Source of the DNA: Agathobacter rectalis ATCC 33656 | GTDB taxonomy: Bacteria; Bacillota; Clostridia; Lachnospirales; Lachnospiraceae | Length of the DNA stretch: 64,000 bases | Direction: 5' to 3' | Assembly (NCBI RefSeq): GCF_000020605.1 | Contig: NC_012781.1 | Span: 2,915,501 to 2,979,500, forward strand | Part shown: piece after piece, positions 43,224 to 52,994 of the stretch | Layout of the letters: every line of letters begins with the position of its first letter | How positions within the stretch are numbered: position 1 is the stretch's first letter | Translations under genes and position numbers: made by a program | The notes under the pieces: generated by a model | What the model was told of the DNA's origin: nothing | What the model saw: only the letters and a program-made list of their open reading frames with translations | Databases searched by the model: none

Positions 43224-43510
43224 GGGGCGTAGGTCCCGGGTCTCGGTGTGGAGTGGCGGCGTGTGCTCTCGTGTGAGCGCATAGCGAAGCTGCCTAGATA
43301 CTGTAGAAATTATGCCCATGAAACGCAGAAATGCCCCGCCAAGGACGGCGGGGCAAGGATTATATGCGCCATGGACGGCGCATATACTCCGGTTTCGTCA
43401 AGCATAGAAACCCTAAAAAGCATAATTTCGTACAGAATCTTGGCTGCGAAGCGTAGCGAACGCGAGAGTACACGCCGCTACTCCACACTGGGACCCGGGA
43501 CCTGCGCCCC
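43224..43510 (+). ncRNA. 287-nt highly structured element, probable ncRNA or palindromic mobile repeat
   Basis: The ends (43224-43271 and 43463-43510) form a 48-bp stem: 43 Watson-Crick pairs and five G-U wobbles in plus-strand RNA, no mismatch. In a minus-strand transcript those five would be A-C clashes, which argues for plus-strand RNA. Inside are hairpins GCCCCGCC-AAGGAC-GGCGGGGC, TATGCGCC-ATGGAC-GGCGCATA, GGTTTC/GAAACC and a helix GAAATTATGC/GCATAATTTC. No coding frame fits. A related, shorter copy lies on the minus strand at 45960-46110. Known families were considered but none is recognised. A palindromic repeat (MITE-like) is the alternative. Confidence 0.6.
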
Positions 43511-43538
43511 GTCCACCCAAGAAAAAATTCATTAAAAT

Positions 43539-45671
43539 CTACTGGTTCTCTGTCGGTTCATCTGTCTCCGACTCACTGTCGTGCTCCACTGCAGGATCCA
43601 CATATGTATACGTATTCTCAGACTTTCTGAAAATGGTATCACTAGATCCAACCTGGCACACAGTTATCTCATCACCATCACTGATGTCTTCCTTATTGAT
43701 AGCAAGCACACCTGCTGAGAGATAAGTCGAAGCCACCTTGGAGTCGTTGATATAAACCTTACTCCAGTTGGTAAAGTTGTGACCGTAAATATATACTGTA
43801 TCACTGGTCGATGAATCAGACACATTTGTGATGTCCACCTTGTCAATTCCCATGACAAGATCTGAAGCCGGATATAGATCTGTGCCGTTGTAGCAGTAGC
43901 GCTTTCCATAAAGGATATCGTACTGTAACAGGTCAAGTCCATCCTGATATGATGCCTCATCTGTACTGTTCATCTGAGTCTGATGATAGTTCATGATAGT
44001 TCCCTCATGGATACCTACAGTGTCTGTAGTCTGGGCAAGAAGCTGGTAAGCATAAAGGTCAGCATCCTCCTTTGGCAGTCCCATGTTGTTCCATGTGATG
44101 TACTTTGTCTTGTAGATATCACCTGACTTCATATCAGAATCCTGAAGTCCCATTGTAGGGAGGTGATCGCCAAACATAACAACGATGGTGTCCTCATCTC
44201 TCTTAGAAAGCTCATCTGTGAGCTCCTTGATGAAGCGGTCAGCCTCGTTGAGCTGGTTTACATAATATGTCCAGGCATTTTTCATGCCCTCGTCCTCAAC
44301 ACCTGATACGGTGTATGTAGGATTTTCAATAACAGGCTCCTTTGGATAGTCACCGTGAGTACCAACTGTGATGATATAAGTAAAATCAGACTGATTTGGT
44401 GTAGCATCAAAGGTCTTCATAGTCTCGCTGACGAGAATATCATCTGTAGGCCAGCTTCCGTTTGGAGTGTACTCTGTGATATTCATGAGCTCCTTGCTTG
44501 TAAAGGTATCAAAGCCCATCTTAGAAAATGCATTGGTACGGCTGTAGAAATTACCGCCGTTGTTGTGCACTACATGTGTTGCATATCCAATCTTAGATAA
44601 ATCAGAGGCAATGCTCTCGCAATCTGTCTGCTTTAAGATAGTCTTGTATGGATACTCTCCTGTACCGAAATACTGCATGCTGAGTCCTGTAAGCATCTCA
44701 AACTCTGTGTTAGCAGTTCCTGCTCCGACTACAGGTACATTCAGATATCCGCTTGAATAGTTTTTCTCAAGCTCATGGAATGTAGGAATAGGATCCTCAT
44801 TCACCTGAAGGAAATTAATCTCGTCTGGGTCACAGAATGACTCTAGAAGCACACAGATGATGTTTGGACCGGTCTTTCCGTCCACTGTGGTGGTCTGCTT
44901 CTGAGAATTGACCTTCTGCTCTACATCTTCCACATTCTGCTTATTGTAGTCCTCCGGCTTTTTCATTCCACGGTCCACTACAGTAGATGAGAATGAGTAT
45001 ACAAAGCCATAATCATCATAGCCCTGGGCGATATTTGAATAGTAGCTGGCAACCACATTGGTATTCTGTGCCACATTGGTTGTGACCGGGATTGCTACGA
45101 AAAGCAATGCTAAAAATGCCACTGAAATGCCTGCATAACGGATTTTTCCTGTATATTTAGGCCCCTTGATAAAAAGTGCCACAAGAAACAGTGCAAATGC
45201 ACCAAGTCCAACTACAACTATTGTAGCCTGCTGCGCTGTGAAATAGCTGGTATTGTTCATGGCTAAAAGCTCCGGAATACACTTTAAATCAGTATAACCA
45301 AACGGTGTGACACGGTTTGAAAGCACACAGCCGTTGATGATTCCGAGGATAGTCCAAAAGCCTGTAATTATTACCCTTGCAAAAGCTCTGCGCCTGAACA
45401 GATACACAAGTGAAAATGATACAAACACTAAAAATGAGTTGTACATGAACGCAAGTGTATGTGCATCTACGAACTTACATGCAGAGATAAAACTCCTGCG
45501 CGAGATAATCTCCACTATAAATACGATAGCCATAGCTATGATTGCATGGAATAAAAGCGAATATTTATTTAAAAAATCAATTCTGCGATAATATTTTTCT
45601 GAATGAATCTTGTCTTTCTTTACAAAGAGCTTTTGTTTAATGACATTCAATACATCAAATATTTTCTTCAT
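43539..45671 (-). CDS. LTA synthase family sulfatase-fold membrane protein
   Basis: A 710-residue protein with five N-terminal membrane helices (to about residue 200), a linker and an extracellular sulfatase-type domain. The catalytic threonine region is GAGTANTEFEMLTG, preceded by the metal site ICVLLESFCDPDE and followed by VVMFGDHLPTMG, as in lipoteichoic acid synthases and related phosphoglycerol transferases. A C-terminal addition of about 120 residues (DKVDITNVSDSSTSDTVYIY) looks like an Ig-like domain. It transfers glycerol phosphate to a membrane or wall acceptor. Acidic tail. Single gene. Confidence 0.9.
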   Translation of the reverse strand: MKKIFDVLNVIKQKLFVKKDKIHSEKYYRRIDFLNKYSLLFHAIIAMAIVFIVEIISRRSFISACKFVDAHTLAFMYNSFLVFVSFSLVYLFRRRAFARVIITGFWTILGIINGCVLSNRVTPFGYTDLKCIPELLAMNNTSYFTAQQATIVVVGLGAFALFLVALFIKGPKYTGKIRYAGISVAFLALLFVAIPVTTNVAQNTNVVASYYSNIAQGYDDYGFVYSFSSTVVDRGMKKPEDYNKQNVEDVEQKVNSQKQTTTVDGKTGPNIICVLLESFCDPDEINFLQVNEDPIPTFHELEKNYSSGYLNVPVVGAGTANTEFEMLTGLSMQYFGTGEYPYKTILKQTDCESIASDLSKIGYATHVVHNNGGNFYSRTNAFSKMGFDTFTSKELMNITEYTPNGSWPTDDILVSETMKTFDATPNQSDFTYIITVGTHGDYPKEPVIENPTYTVSGVEDEGMKNAWTYYVNQLNEADRFIKELTDELSKRDEDTIVVMFGDHLPTMGLQDSDMKSGDIYKTKYITWNNMGLPKEDADLYAYQLLAQTTDTVGIHEGTIMNYHQTQMNSTDEASYQDGLDLLQYDILYGKRYCYNGTDLYPASDLVMGIDKVDITNVSDSSTSDTVYIYGHNFTNWSKVYINDSKVASTYLSAGVLAINKEDISDGDEITVCQVGSSDTIFRKSENTYTYVDPAVEHDSESETDEPTENQ

Positions 45672-45959
45672 ATTTTCCTCCTATTTGCCTTTCTTTTACC
45701 TTCTCTTTACTACATGATAATATAGACAAAAATATGCACAAAAACAAGGGCATTTTTTTATAAAAATTGACGTTAAAATTATTGTTTTTGGGTAAATATT
45801 GATAATAAAATTAACTCTTTTTCCCTATTTTGGTTGTTTTCGTAAATTTTGAGTATAAAAACTATTGTTTAATCCGTGGGTAATATGATTATGAAGCCAA
45901 TGGATTGAAATGTAAATAGGGAAATCGCATATTTAAAGAAAGTTTAATATTTAATAGTG

Positions 45960-46110
45960 CGTGGCGAATGCCACAGATTCAGGTGCCGCAGACCACACAC
46001 CCAGCAGCTACGCTATGCGATTAAGATTCTGTACGAATTATGCTTGAAGGTTTTCTATTAAATACAGGCATATATACCGCACCCGGCGGATATATGCCTG
46101 CTTCATTACG
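45960..46110 (-). repeat. relative of the 43224-43510 element
   Basis: On the minus strand this segment has a hairpin built on CAGGCATATA and TATATGCCTG, then AGCATAATTCGTACAGAATC, matching 43419-43440 with one missing base, then a GCGTAGC motif in similar order. The outer stem is not conserved. It begins right after the mrp stop and may also serve as its terminator. Confidence 0.6.
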
Positions 46111-46116
46111 AAATAT

Positions 46117-46965
46117 TTAAATGCGCTCAAGTACTTCTGTTGCTTTTGCGAGGTGGTCGTTTTCTATGCTGTAGAAATCTCCCTTATCGGCGATAGCTGC
46201 ATATGATGTATCGAGCGGCAGCTTGCCAAGTACCGGTACTGAAAGCTCTTTGGCGATCTCGTCTATATGGCTCTCTCCAAAAAGCTTTATCTCCTTGCCG
46301 CAGTCAGGACATTTGAGATAGCTGAAGTTTTCTACCACACCAAGCACTGTGATATGCATTGCCTCCGCCATGTTGTAGGCCTTTTTGACAATCATATTGA
46401 CAAGCTCCTGTGGTGATGTGACGATTACGATTCCATCTACCGGGAGGGACTGGAATACGGTGAGAGGTACATCTCCTGTTCCCGGTGGCATATCAACGAA
46501 TAGATAGTCTATATCGCCCCATGCTGTCTCGTTCCAGAACTGTTTTACTACTCCGGCAATGACTGGGCCTCTCCAGATAACCGGATCCTCCTCGTTGTCC
46601 ATGAGCAGGTTTACTGAGATGAGCTTGATGCCCTCTTTTGTCTCATACGGATGCATCAGGCCGTTTTCGTCTCCGAGTATCTGGTCATGTGCGCCAAACA
46701 TCTTTGGTATTGACGGTCCTGTGATATCGGCATCAAGGATACCAACCTTGTAGCCCTTCTTTGCCATGTTTACCGCCAGTGAGGATGTGACGAATGATTT
46801 CCCTACTCCGCCCTTTCCGCTGACAACTCCTATTACATGCTTGATGTTTGAAAATTTATTCTGCTCTACGAGGAAGCTCTGTGGTCCGCCATTATGTGAT
46901 GGACAGCCCTCGCAGCTTGATTTTGTGCAGCTTCCCGCGCTGCTACAGCTACTGTTTTCCGGCAT
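46117..46965 (-). CDS. mrp: Mrp/NBP35 family iron-sulfur cluster carrier ATPase
   Basis: A 282-residue P-loop protein with the deviant Walker A GKGGVGKSFVTSSLA at about 49-63, DMPPGTGDVPL and FSYLKCPDCGKEI with a C-x-x-C that holds a bridging 4Fe-4S cluster. The N-terminus has further cysteines (CSSAGSCTKSSCEGCPSH). The protein loads clusters onto apo-proteins. Single gene. The stop is followed by the repeat element noted at 45960. Confidence 0.92.
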   Translation of the reverse strand: MPENSSCSSAGSCTKSSCEGCPSHNGGPQSFLVEQNKFSNIKHVIGVVSGKGGVGKSFVTSSLAVNMAKKGYKVGILDADITGPSIPKMFGAHDQILGDENGLMHPYETKEGIKLISVNLLMDNEEDPVIWRGPVIAGVVKQFWNETAWGDIDYLFVDMPPGTGDVPLTVFQSLPVDGIVIVTSPQELVNMIVKKAYNMAEAMHITVLGVVENFSYLKCPDCGKEIKLFGESHIDEIAKELSVPVLGKLPLDTSYAAIADKGDFYSIENDHLAKATEVLERI

Positions 46966-47428
46966 TTTTATCTCCTTTTCCTATGAGAAAGCAATTGTTG
47001 TATTTCACAAAATATATTTGTGATTGCGATTACTTCTCCTATACTGTGTTTATTTATGTGTTTATCGTTCATATTTCATACGACATCTATATAATATAGT
47101 ATAACACGTATGCAGTATTTTTTATGCTTTTTTTCAAAAACACCCCTATTCCCACCTGTTTAATCGTATTTATTTCGTGACTATTTCCCGGAAATTCAGC
47201 CACCTTTTCATGTTTTGTCACTACATATCAATAATCGTGCTACGTTTTCCCTTTTTATTATGTGGATATTCACGCAGCTTTATAACATAATCGAGCTTCT
47301 TGTCATAAATGATTGTCAAGGAGTTAATTAAGGTTAATTAATGTAAATTAGTGAATTTTTAGAATAGCATTGCTAATCTCTCCAAATACTACTATAATTA
47401 TAATTAATTCATATGAGGAGAATAACAG

Positions 47429-47746
47429 ATGTGTCTTACAATTGATGAACTTAGAGGTTTGTGTACTCCCGACAATATTTATTTAACACTGCATGCGTCA
47501 AAAAGACTTGAGCAACGTGGTATCCTCATTGACGATGTCATATCATGTATCATGACCGGTGAAATAATTGAGGAATACCCTAATGACTATCCATATCCCA
47601 GTTGCTTAACACTTGGAAATCTGAATACAAAATGTCCATTACATGTTGTAGTCGGTTCCAATCACGAACAGCTCTGGATTATCACCGCATACTACCCGTC
47701 TTCAGACAAATGGGAGTCCGATTTAAAAACAAGAAAGGAGAATTGA
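47429..47746 (+). CDS. DUF4258 protein, putative toxin of MqsR-like pair
   Basis: The 105-residue protein matches the DUF4258 pattern: LTLHASKRLEQRGILIDDVI, then IIEEYPNDYPYPSCLTLG and HVVVGSNHEQLWIITAYYP. This fold is RelE/MqsR-like, and such genes stand before a zinc-finger antitoxin, as here with 4 bases between. AGGAG lies before ATG. Toxicity is inferred. Upstream from 46966 to 47428 there is no other gene that I can support. Confidence 0.85.
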   Translation: MCLTIDELRGLCTPDNIYLTLHASKRLEQRGILIDDVISCIMTGEIIEEYPNDYPYPSCLTLGNLNTKCPLHVVVGSNHEQLWIITAYYPSSDKWESDLKTRKEN

Positions 47747-47750
47747 TATT

Positions 47751-47978
47751 ATGAAATGCTTCCTGTGCAAAGGTGATACTGTCAAAAGTACCACAACTTA
47801 TATGACTGCATATAAAAACTGTTATATTATTATAAAAAATGTTCCATGCCAAAAATGTTCACAGTGTGGTGAAGAGTTTATTAATGGCTCCACAATGCAA
47901 AAAATCGAGTCCATTATATCAAAACTAAAATCCATGCTACCAGAAATAACTGTAATTGACTTTCAAAATGCAGCCTAA
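47751..47978 (+). CDS. YgiT/MqsA-type zinc-finger antitoxin (short)
   Basis: A 75-residue protein with two CxxC pairs (MKCFLCKGD and CQKCSQCGEEF) forming the zinc-binding half of MqsA-like antitoxins, followed by a short helix (MQKIESIISKLKSML). The helix-turn-helix half of full MqsA is absent, as is usual when the partner is DUF4258. It follows the toxin candidate in one operon closed by a strong terminator. Confidence 0.85.
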   Translation: MKCFLCKGDTVKSTTTYMTAYKNCYIIIKNVPCQKCSQCGEEFINGSTMQKIESIISKLKSMLPEITVIDFQNAA

Positions 47979-47990
47979 ATTTCACATAAT

Positions 47991-48028
47991 AAATGCCGGA
48001 TGAAATATCATATTTCTATCCGGCATTT
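47991..48028 (+). terminator. terminator of the DUF4258/MqsA pair
   Basis: AAATGCCGGAT and ATCCGGCATTT enclose a second stem GAAATA/TATTTC. It lies between convergent genes and can serve both. Confidence 0.88.
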
Positions 48029-48069
48029 TCATTTATAACCTCATTATTCTTTTGCTTTAAACTTCATCT

Positions 48070-49428
48070 TCAATTAAATTTTCTCCCATTTTCAACAACA
48101 AAAACCGCCACCAGCGAGCTTACCAGCAGAAACATCGGATACAACAGATACGGCAGTATATTAAAGGCTGACACATCATGCCCCAGCTCGTGTACTGCCG
48201 ATATAGCCACTAGCATCTGCGCTCCATATGGTATCATCCCCTGAAAAATGCACGAAAATGTATCCAGTATAGACGCTGTTTTACGTGGGGTTATATCATA
48301 TTTCTGAGCCATTTCCTTTGCTATCGGATTTGCCATAACTATAGCAACTGTGTTGTTGGCAGTGGCAATATCGATAAGTCCTACCAGAAGTCCCATACCG
48401 AGCAGTCCACCTCTTTTGCCCTTGAATGTCCTGTAAATACCCGAAAGCAGGGCATCAAAGCCACCATATTCACGAATCAGCGCACACATGGCTGCCACAA
48501 GCACTGCAACCATACAGGTTTCAAACATGCCTGACGCTCCACTTCCCATATTGGTAAGCAGATCGTATGGTGCTGTATTTCCTGTTGCGAGCATTATGAC
48601 CGTTCCCGATATGATTCCTATTATAAGCACTACAAATACATTTATTCCGGCAATTCCACCGATCAGCACGAGAATATACGGTACTATCTGCAACAGATGA
48701 TATTCCTGCGATACAGCGCCCGCGATATCTGTCCTGAATGACAGAATTGCTATAACAACCAGCGTCATTACTGCCGCCGGAAGTGCAATAAAAAAATTCT
48801 CCCTGAATTTGTCCTTCATCTGACAACCCTGTCCGTTACATGCGGCAATGGTCGTATCTGATATAAAGGAAAGATTGTCTCCGAACATCGCGCCACCCAT
48901 TACGGAGCCTATACAAAGCGGCAGACCAAATCCCGATGCATCCGATACTGCTGCCGCTATCGGCACAATCAGTGTTATGGTTCCAACCGATGTCCCCATC
49001 GCAATAGACACAAAGCATGCCACAACAAAAAGCACCATCACCGCGAACCTTGCCGGTATCAGTGACAGCATGAAATATGCCACGCTCTCCGCACTGCTTC
49101 GACCTACTACACCCACGAATGCTCCCGCGGTAAGGAAAATGAGCAGCATTGTTATGATATTTTTGTCAGCCAGTCCCTGTGCCATTATCTCTAGCTTTTG
49201 GTCGAATTTCACACTACGGTTCTGCAGACACGCCACCAGTATTGCCACGAGAAATGCTATTATGATGGGCACATTATAAAATCCCATCGGAATTTTCATT
49301 ACATATTCAAAAAGTATTCCCAATCCCAGATACAGTACAAGAAATACTGCTATTGGTAACAGGGCTATTGGATTTTGTTTTTTCACGTTTATATGTTTCC
49401 TTGACATTTTTTTAGCAATTTTCATCAT
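48070..49428 (-). CDS. NhaC family sodium/proton antiporter
   Basis: A 452-residue membrane protein with 11-12 helices. Motifs typical of the family are SIAMGTSVGTITLIVPIAAA, GSVMGGAMFGDNLSFISDTT (with the acidic pair in the ion site) and DIATANNTVAIVMANPIAKE. It exports sodium in exchange for protons, or sodium with organic anions in some members. The N-terminal basic stretch is cytoplasmic. Start could be the second methionine at residue 8. Single gene. Confidence 0.88.
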   Translation of the reverse strand: MMKIAKKMSRKHINVKKQNPIALLPIAVFLVLYLGLGILFEYVMKIPMGFYNVPIIIAFLVAILVACLQNRSVKFDQKLEIMAQGLADKNIITMLLIFLTAGAFVGVVGRSSAESVAYFMLSLIPARFAVMVLFVVACFVSIAMGTSVGTITLIVPIAAAVSDASGFGLPLCIGSVMGGAMFGDNLSFISDTTIAACNGQGCQMKDKFRENFFIALPAAVMTLVVIAILSFRTDIAGAVSQEYHLLQIVPYILVLIGGIAGINVFVVLIIGIISGTVIMLATGNTAPYDLLTNMGSGASGMFETCMVAVLVAAMCALIREYGGFDALLSGIYRTFKGKRGGLLGMGLLVGLIDIATANNTVAIVMANPIAKEMAQKYDITPRKTASILDTFSCIFQGMIPYGAQMLVAISAVHELGHDVSAFNILPYLLYPMFLLVSSLVAVFVVENGRKFN

Positions 49429-49559
49429 AAGTAATCATCATTAGTATGTCAATAATAATATGCTATTTATTATAATTTTATGTAACTGTTCAGTACCTTC
49501 ACAGTTGTGAGCCGCAAGCGTTTCGCGCTGAGTTAAAAGGATAGCAGACATTTGTCATA

Positions 49560-50765
49560 CTATTTCTTCCTTAACCCATATCGACTATAACCTCTATATA
49601 TTAAAGGCAACAGTACAATAAATAGTAAGATGTATAAGAACATCAAGAACGAAATCTGACGAAATACAAACGGACCAATCTGAAAAAGAATTGGCGACCT
49701 CACTACATTAAGAATATTAGTCAATACAGTCGGCAACAAATTGAAAAAAGCATCAAATGCCGGTAATACTCTTGCGATAAACGGTATCATACAAAGCAGG
49801 AAAAACGGGATACAAACCGCCAGATTCGGTGTATGCATCTTAACTGTCACCAGCATTGTCAGTGCAGCACAAAACATCGTTGCGATATATCCGCCCACAA
49901 GTATCAGCAAATAATATTCTCCATATGTCATAACATAAATACTATATGGATCATCAATCTGATACGGTGTGAAAAATCCACTCGTTCCCATTACTGCAAA
50001 TGAGATAAGAGACAATATCCCTACTCCGATCCAATAGATAACCGTTGATACGAAGATTCCTGCAATAATCTTGTTTTTTATTGCCTTCGATCTCCCGTAC
50101 TTTGTAGCAAAAAAAACATCCTCTGTTCCGGGGCGGAACTCTCCGGAAAATATACCGGCTACCAAAAAACCTATGATCACTGCCATTAATAGTACATAAG
50201 TTTGTGCGTACATTGTCATCGTAGCCCAGGAACCTTTTGCTTCGAACGTAAAAGGTATTTCTATCTTTTTATAAACGTTTTCCAGATAACTTCTCTTTTC
50301 AGGTGTGGTTCCGTACTCTTCTGCCATTTTCTTCATATTATCTTGATAGATTGTATAGATGTCCTGTAATTGTCCATCTGAGAGCTGATACACTGCACCT
50401 TCATTCCATTCTGAATCCGGAGTCAATACGCCAATTACAAAACTATAAATATCGTAATATGACTGTACTGTTTTACCATATTCTGTATTAGGTATCTTAT
50501 CTTGATACTTAGCCGATAATGTCTTGTAATCATTTATCACTTCGGAAATTTTCTCCGTTGTAAGTTTCCCTTTCCATTGATTGACATCTTCAGCCAGAAG
50601 CCGTCCCGCGTCAATACCTGTGTGGCTCTGTCCGTCTGCATCCGTATAGCTCATACTCCCGATTGCCATACCTGAATAAATAACCGTCATCACAAGTACT
50701 GCCGCAAGCAGAACCTTATTCATCCTCTTTGAAAAAATCTTTTTCAGTTCATATTTGAACATCAT
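49560..50765 (-). CDS. ABC-2 permease of the ECF sigma operon
   Basis: Start chosen at ATG 50765 (401 residues), just inside the end of the ATPase gene; an upstream start would run far into it. One helix follows the N-terminal KYELKKIFSKRMNKV, then an extracellular domain of about 150 residues, then five helices (about 175-400). Permeases of this kind occur with the YxlF/BcrA ATPases. The substrate is unknown. Confidence 0.8.
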   Translation of the reverse strand: MMFKYELKKIFSKRMNKVLLAAVLVMTVIYSGMAIGSMSYTDADGQSHTGIDAGRLLAEDVNQWKGKLTTEKISEVINDYKTLSAKYQDKIPNTEYGKTVQSYYDIYSFVIGVLTPDSEWNEGAVYQLSDGQLQDIYTIYQDNMKKMAEEYGTTPEKRSYLENVYKKIEIPFTFEAKGSWATMTMYAQTYVLLMAVIIGFLVAGIFSGEFRPGTEDVFFATKYGRSKAIKNKIIAGIFVSTVIYWIGVGILSLISFAVMGTSGFFTPYQIDDPYSIYVMTYGEYYLLILVGGYIATMFCAALTMLVTVKMHTPNLAVCIPFFLLCMIPFIARVLPAFDAFFNLLPTVLTNILNVVRSPILFQIGPFVFRQISFLMFLYILLFIVLLPLIYRGYSRYGLRKK

Positions 50766-51639
50766 CTTTATCACCTGCCTTTTCTCCAAAATACAAAAGA
50801 AATGCATCCTCTAATGTTGCCTCCACCTGTACTGCATTTCCGGTCGGTGGCATCTTTGAAAGGACTCTCAACTCTACTCCATCAGAAACTGTTCTTACAT
50901 TTCCAATCAGATATTTTTTCATATAATTGTTCAACTCACTTTTAGGAATAATGCAATTCCACACGAACATATCCATAGACAAAATGATCTCATCTGAAGT
51001 CCCTGTATAGAAAAATTTTCCTTCTTTCATTAATATAATCTCATTTGCCACATATTCAACATCTGACACAATATGCGTAGACAACAGTACAAGACGATCT
51101 TCCGACAATTCACTGATCAGATTACGGAACCTGATTCTCTCATTCGGGTCGAGACCTGCTGTCGGTTCATCCAACACAAGTATCCGCGGATCATTCAACA
51201 TCGCCTGGGCAATTCCGACCCTCCGGATCATGCCCCCTGATAAAGTCCGCATCTTTCTTTTCCTCTTTTCAGCCATTCCGACCTGCTCCAACAGTTTTAA
51301 TGCCCTTTTCTTTGCCATGATGGGCCTCATTCCTTTGATAGATGCAATATACAGCATGTAGTCATACACCGAAAGATCAGGATAAAACCCATAACTCTGC
51401 GGCAAATAACCGAGTATTTCCCTATAAGATGCCCCCAGACTAAAGATATCCTTTCCATTCCACAAGATTTCTCCGCTTGTTGGGGTTATCGCTGTACATA
51501 TCATCCGCATTAAAGTGGTTTTTCCCGCTCCATTTACTCCCAATAATCCATATACACCTTTCCCCATAGAATGTGTTACATGTTCTACTGCGTGTACATT
51601 CCCATACTCTTTTGTTACATTTTTAAATTGCAGTTCCAC
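50749..51639 (-). CDS. ABC transporter ATP-binding protein of the ECF sigma operon
   Basis: A 296-residue ATPase with Walker A GVNGAGKTT (about 34-42), signature LSGGMIRRVGIAQA and Walker B ILVLDEPTAGLDP. The C-terminal 80 residues are an extra domain seen in bacitracin-type exporters. It overlaps both neighbours (17 bases each), so all four genes from 52899 down are one operon. Confidence 0.9.
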   Translation of the reverse strand: MELQFKNVTKEYGNVHAVEHVTHSMGKGVYGLLGVNGAGKTTLMRMICTAITPTSGEILWNGKDIFSLGASYREILGYLPQSYGFYPDLSVYDYMLYIASIKGMRPIMAKKRALKLLEQVGMAEKRKRKMRTLSGGMIRRVGIAQAMLNDPRILVLDEPTAGLDPNERIRFRNLISELSEDRLVLLSTHIVSDVEYVANEIILMKEGKFFYTGTSDEIILSMDMFVWNCIIPKSELNNYMKKYLIGNVRTVSDGVELRVLSKMPPTGNAVQVEATLEDAFLLYFGEKAGDKDDVQI

Positions 51640-52387
51640 TCGACTTCACCTCCCAGTTTATTTCACAGTTACATTGCGATTTGTGAACACAAAAAATAAG
51701 ATAACCAAACGATATGATCAACAAGCTCCCCCAGATTGGCATCGAAATCCTCTGATAAATAGAATCTGTCGATACAATCAGTGTCCAGATAAATATACAT
51801 GCTATACTTAGGAAAACAGCAATATACTCCATATCATTCCATTTGCTGTACAATAACCGGAAGCAGATACAACAGGAAACATTAAACGGCACTAAGAAAT
51901 CTATGATGAGTCGGTATGCCGAAATCTGTAATGTATAAACTGAAACACCGAAAAAAAAGGTAGTCATAAGTAAATCCACCACTGCAAACAGCAATATCCT
52001 TGCAGCACAGATCTGGCGCAGTGAATAGAATGCTGTTTTTTCAATTTCCACTGCTGAAAAGCTCCGATTCTTCCAAATTTCCGGTATGATCATTACCGAA
52101 AACATCACTGACATAGCCCCCAGTGTTCTCTCTGTATTTGCTCCCACATCCGAGTCCACAAGCAGTATCCAAAGCAGAACTAAGATTCCTCCTTGCAGAA
52201 CCCACCATCTCTTTTTGATAAATTTGAACTGCTCAAATAAAAATTCAAAATATGATGCTTGTCTGTTATCCTGTCTGTTCATAATGTCTGAACACCGCTC
52301 TTTTACTGTGTCAACAGCCGTTTCCCGTATATATTCCTTCTGTATCAAGGATTTATACTCCTCGATTTTTCTCTGATATTGCTTCAT
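51623..52387 (-). CDS. membrane protein between sigma factor and ABC genes, possible anti-sigma factor
   Basis: A 254-residue protein with a charged N-terminal 75 residues (IEEYKSLIQKEYIRETAVDT) and six hydrophobic segments after it. It overlaps the sigma factor stop by ATGA. In such Lachnospiraceae operons the protein encoded right after an ECF sigma factor is usually its membrane-bound regulator; no zinc-binding anti-sigma motif is seen, so this is by position. Confidence 0.6.
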   Translation of the reverse strand: MKQYQRKIEEYKSLIQKEYIRETAVDTVKERCSDIMNRQDNRQASYFEFLFEQFKFIKKRWWVLQGGILVLLWILLVDSDVGANTERTLGAMSVMFSVMIIPEIWKNRSFSAVEIEKTAFYSLRQICAARILLFAVVDLLMTTFFFGVSVYTLQISAYRLIIDFLVPFNVSCCICFRLLYSKWNDMEYIAVFLSIACIFIWTLIVSTDSIYQRISMPIWGSLLIISFGYLIFCVHKSQCNCEINWEVKSSGTAI

Positions 52388-52899
52388 AATTTTTCCACCT
52401 CCAACTGTTTTGCCAGCAATTCTTTTGCCTTTGAAACACGATATTTTACAAGCGACAATTTTATATTTAATAAATCAGCAATTTCCTTTTGTTTTAATCC
52501 CTGAAAGAAAAACAGGATTACAATCTCTTTTATTTCTTCCGGGAGCTGCTCCAGAGCCCTCTCTATATCAATCCGGATTTCTATGTTTTTCGGATTCTCA
52601 TCTTCTATATCCGGCAACTGGTCTGTCATTATTTCCTTCTTTTTCTTGTAATTATTCTTTATAATATTCCCTGCTATGCTATACAAATAGCTCTTTGTCT
52701 TCTTGATCTCTGCCCCGCTTATTAGTGCTCCGAAGAATCTCTCAAAAGTTTCCTGTACCATATCTTCCGCATATTCCTGATTATGAGTATGTAAATAACA
52801 ATATTGATAGATAGAAGAATAATACTTTTCAACCAACTGATTACCTGCTTGATTGTCACCGTTTCTGATTTTCTGAACTAATAAAAAATCAGCAATCAT
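52384..52899 (-). CDS. ECF-type RNA polymerase sigma factor
   Basis: A 171-residue sigma factor with region 2 (YYSSIYQYCYLHTHNQEYAE, DMVQETFERFFGAL) and region 4 (LPEEIKEIVILFFFQGLKQK, EIADLLNIKLSLVKYRVSKA). It should direct transcription of its own operon with the ABC transporter in response to an envelope signal. Start MIADFLLVQKIRNG is preceded by AGAGAGG. Confidence 0.92.
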   Translation of the reverse strand: MIADFLLVQKIRNGDNQAGNQLVEKYYSSIYQYCYLHTHNQEYAEDMVQETFERFFGALISGAEIKKTKSYLYSIAGNIIKNNYKKKKEIMTDQLPDIEDENPKNIEIRIDIERALEQLPEEIKEIVILFFFQGLKQKEIADLLNIKLSLVKYRVSKAKELLAKQLEVEKL

Positions 52900-52994
52900 C
52901 TCATATCACCTCTCTTGTCCTCTATAATAATAAGACAACTTAAGGTGATAAAAAGTTAGTGGAAAATTAATATTCATTTAATTTTTTATAATTT

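Noticed and set aside
43248-43535. 95-codon plus-strand frame over the 287-nt element
   Set aside because: It lies in a fully base-paired structure, has no ribosome site, and its composition follows from the stem sequence. The RNA or repeat explanation is better.
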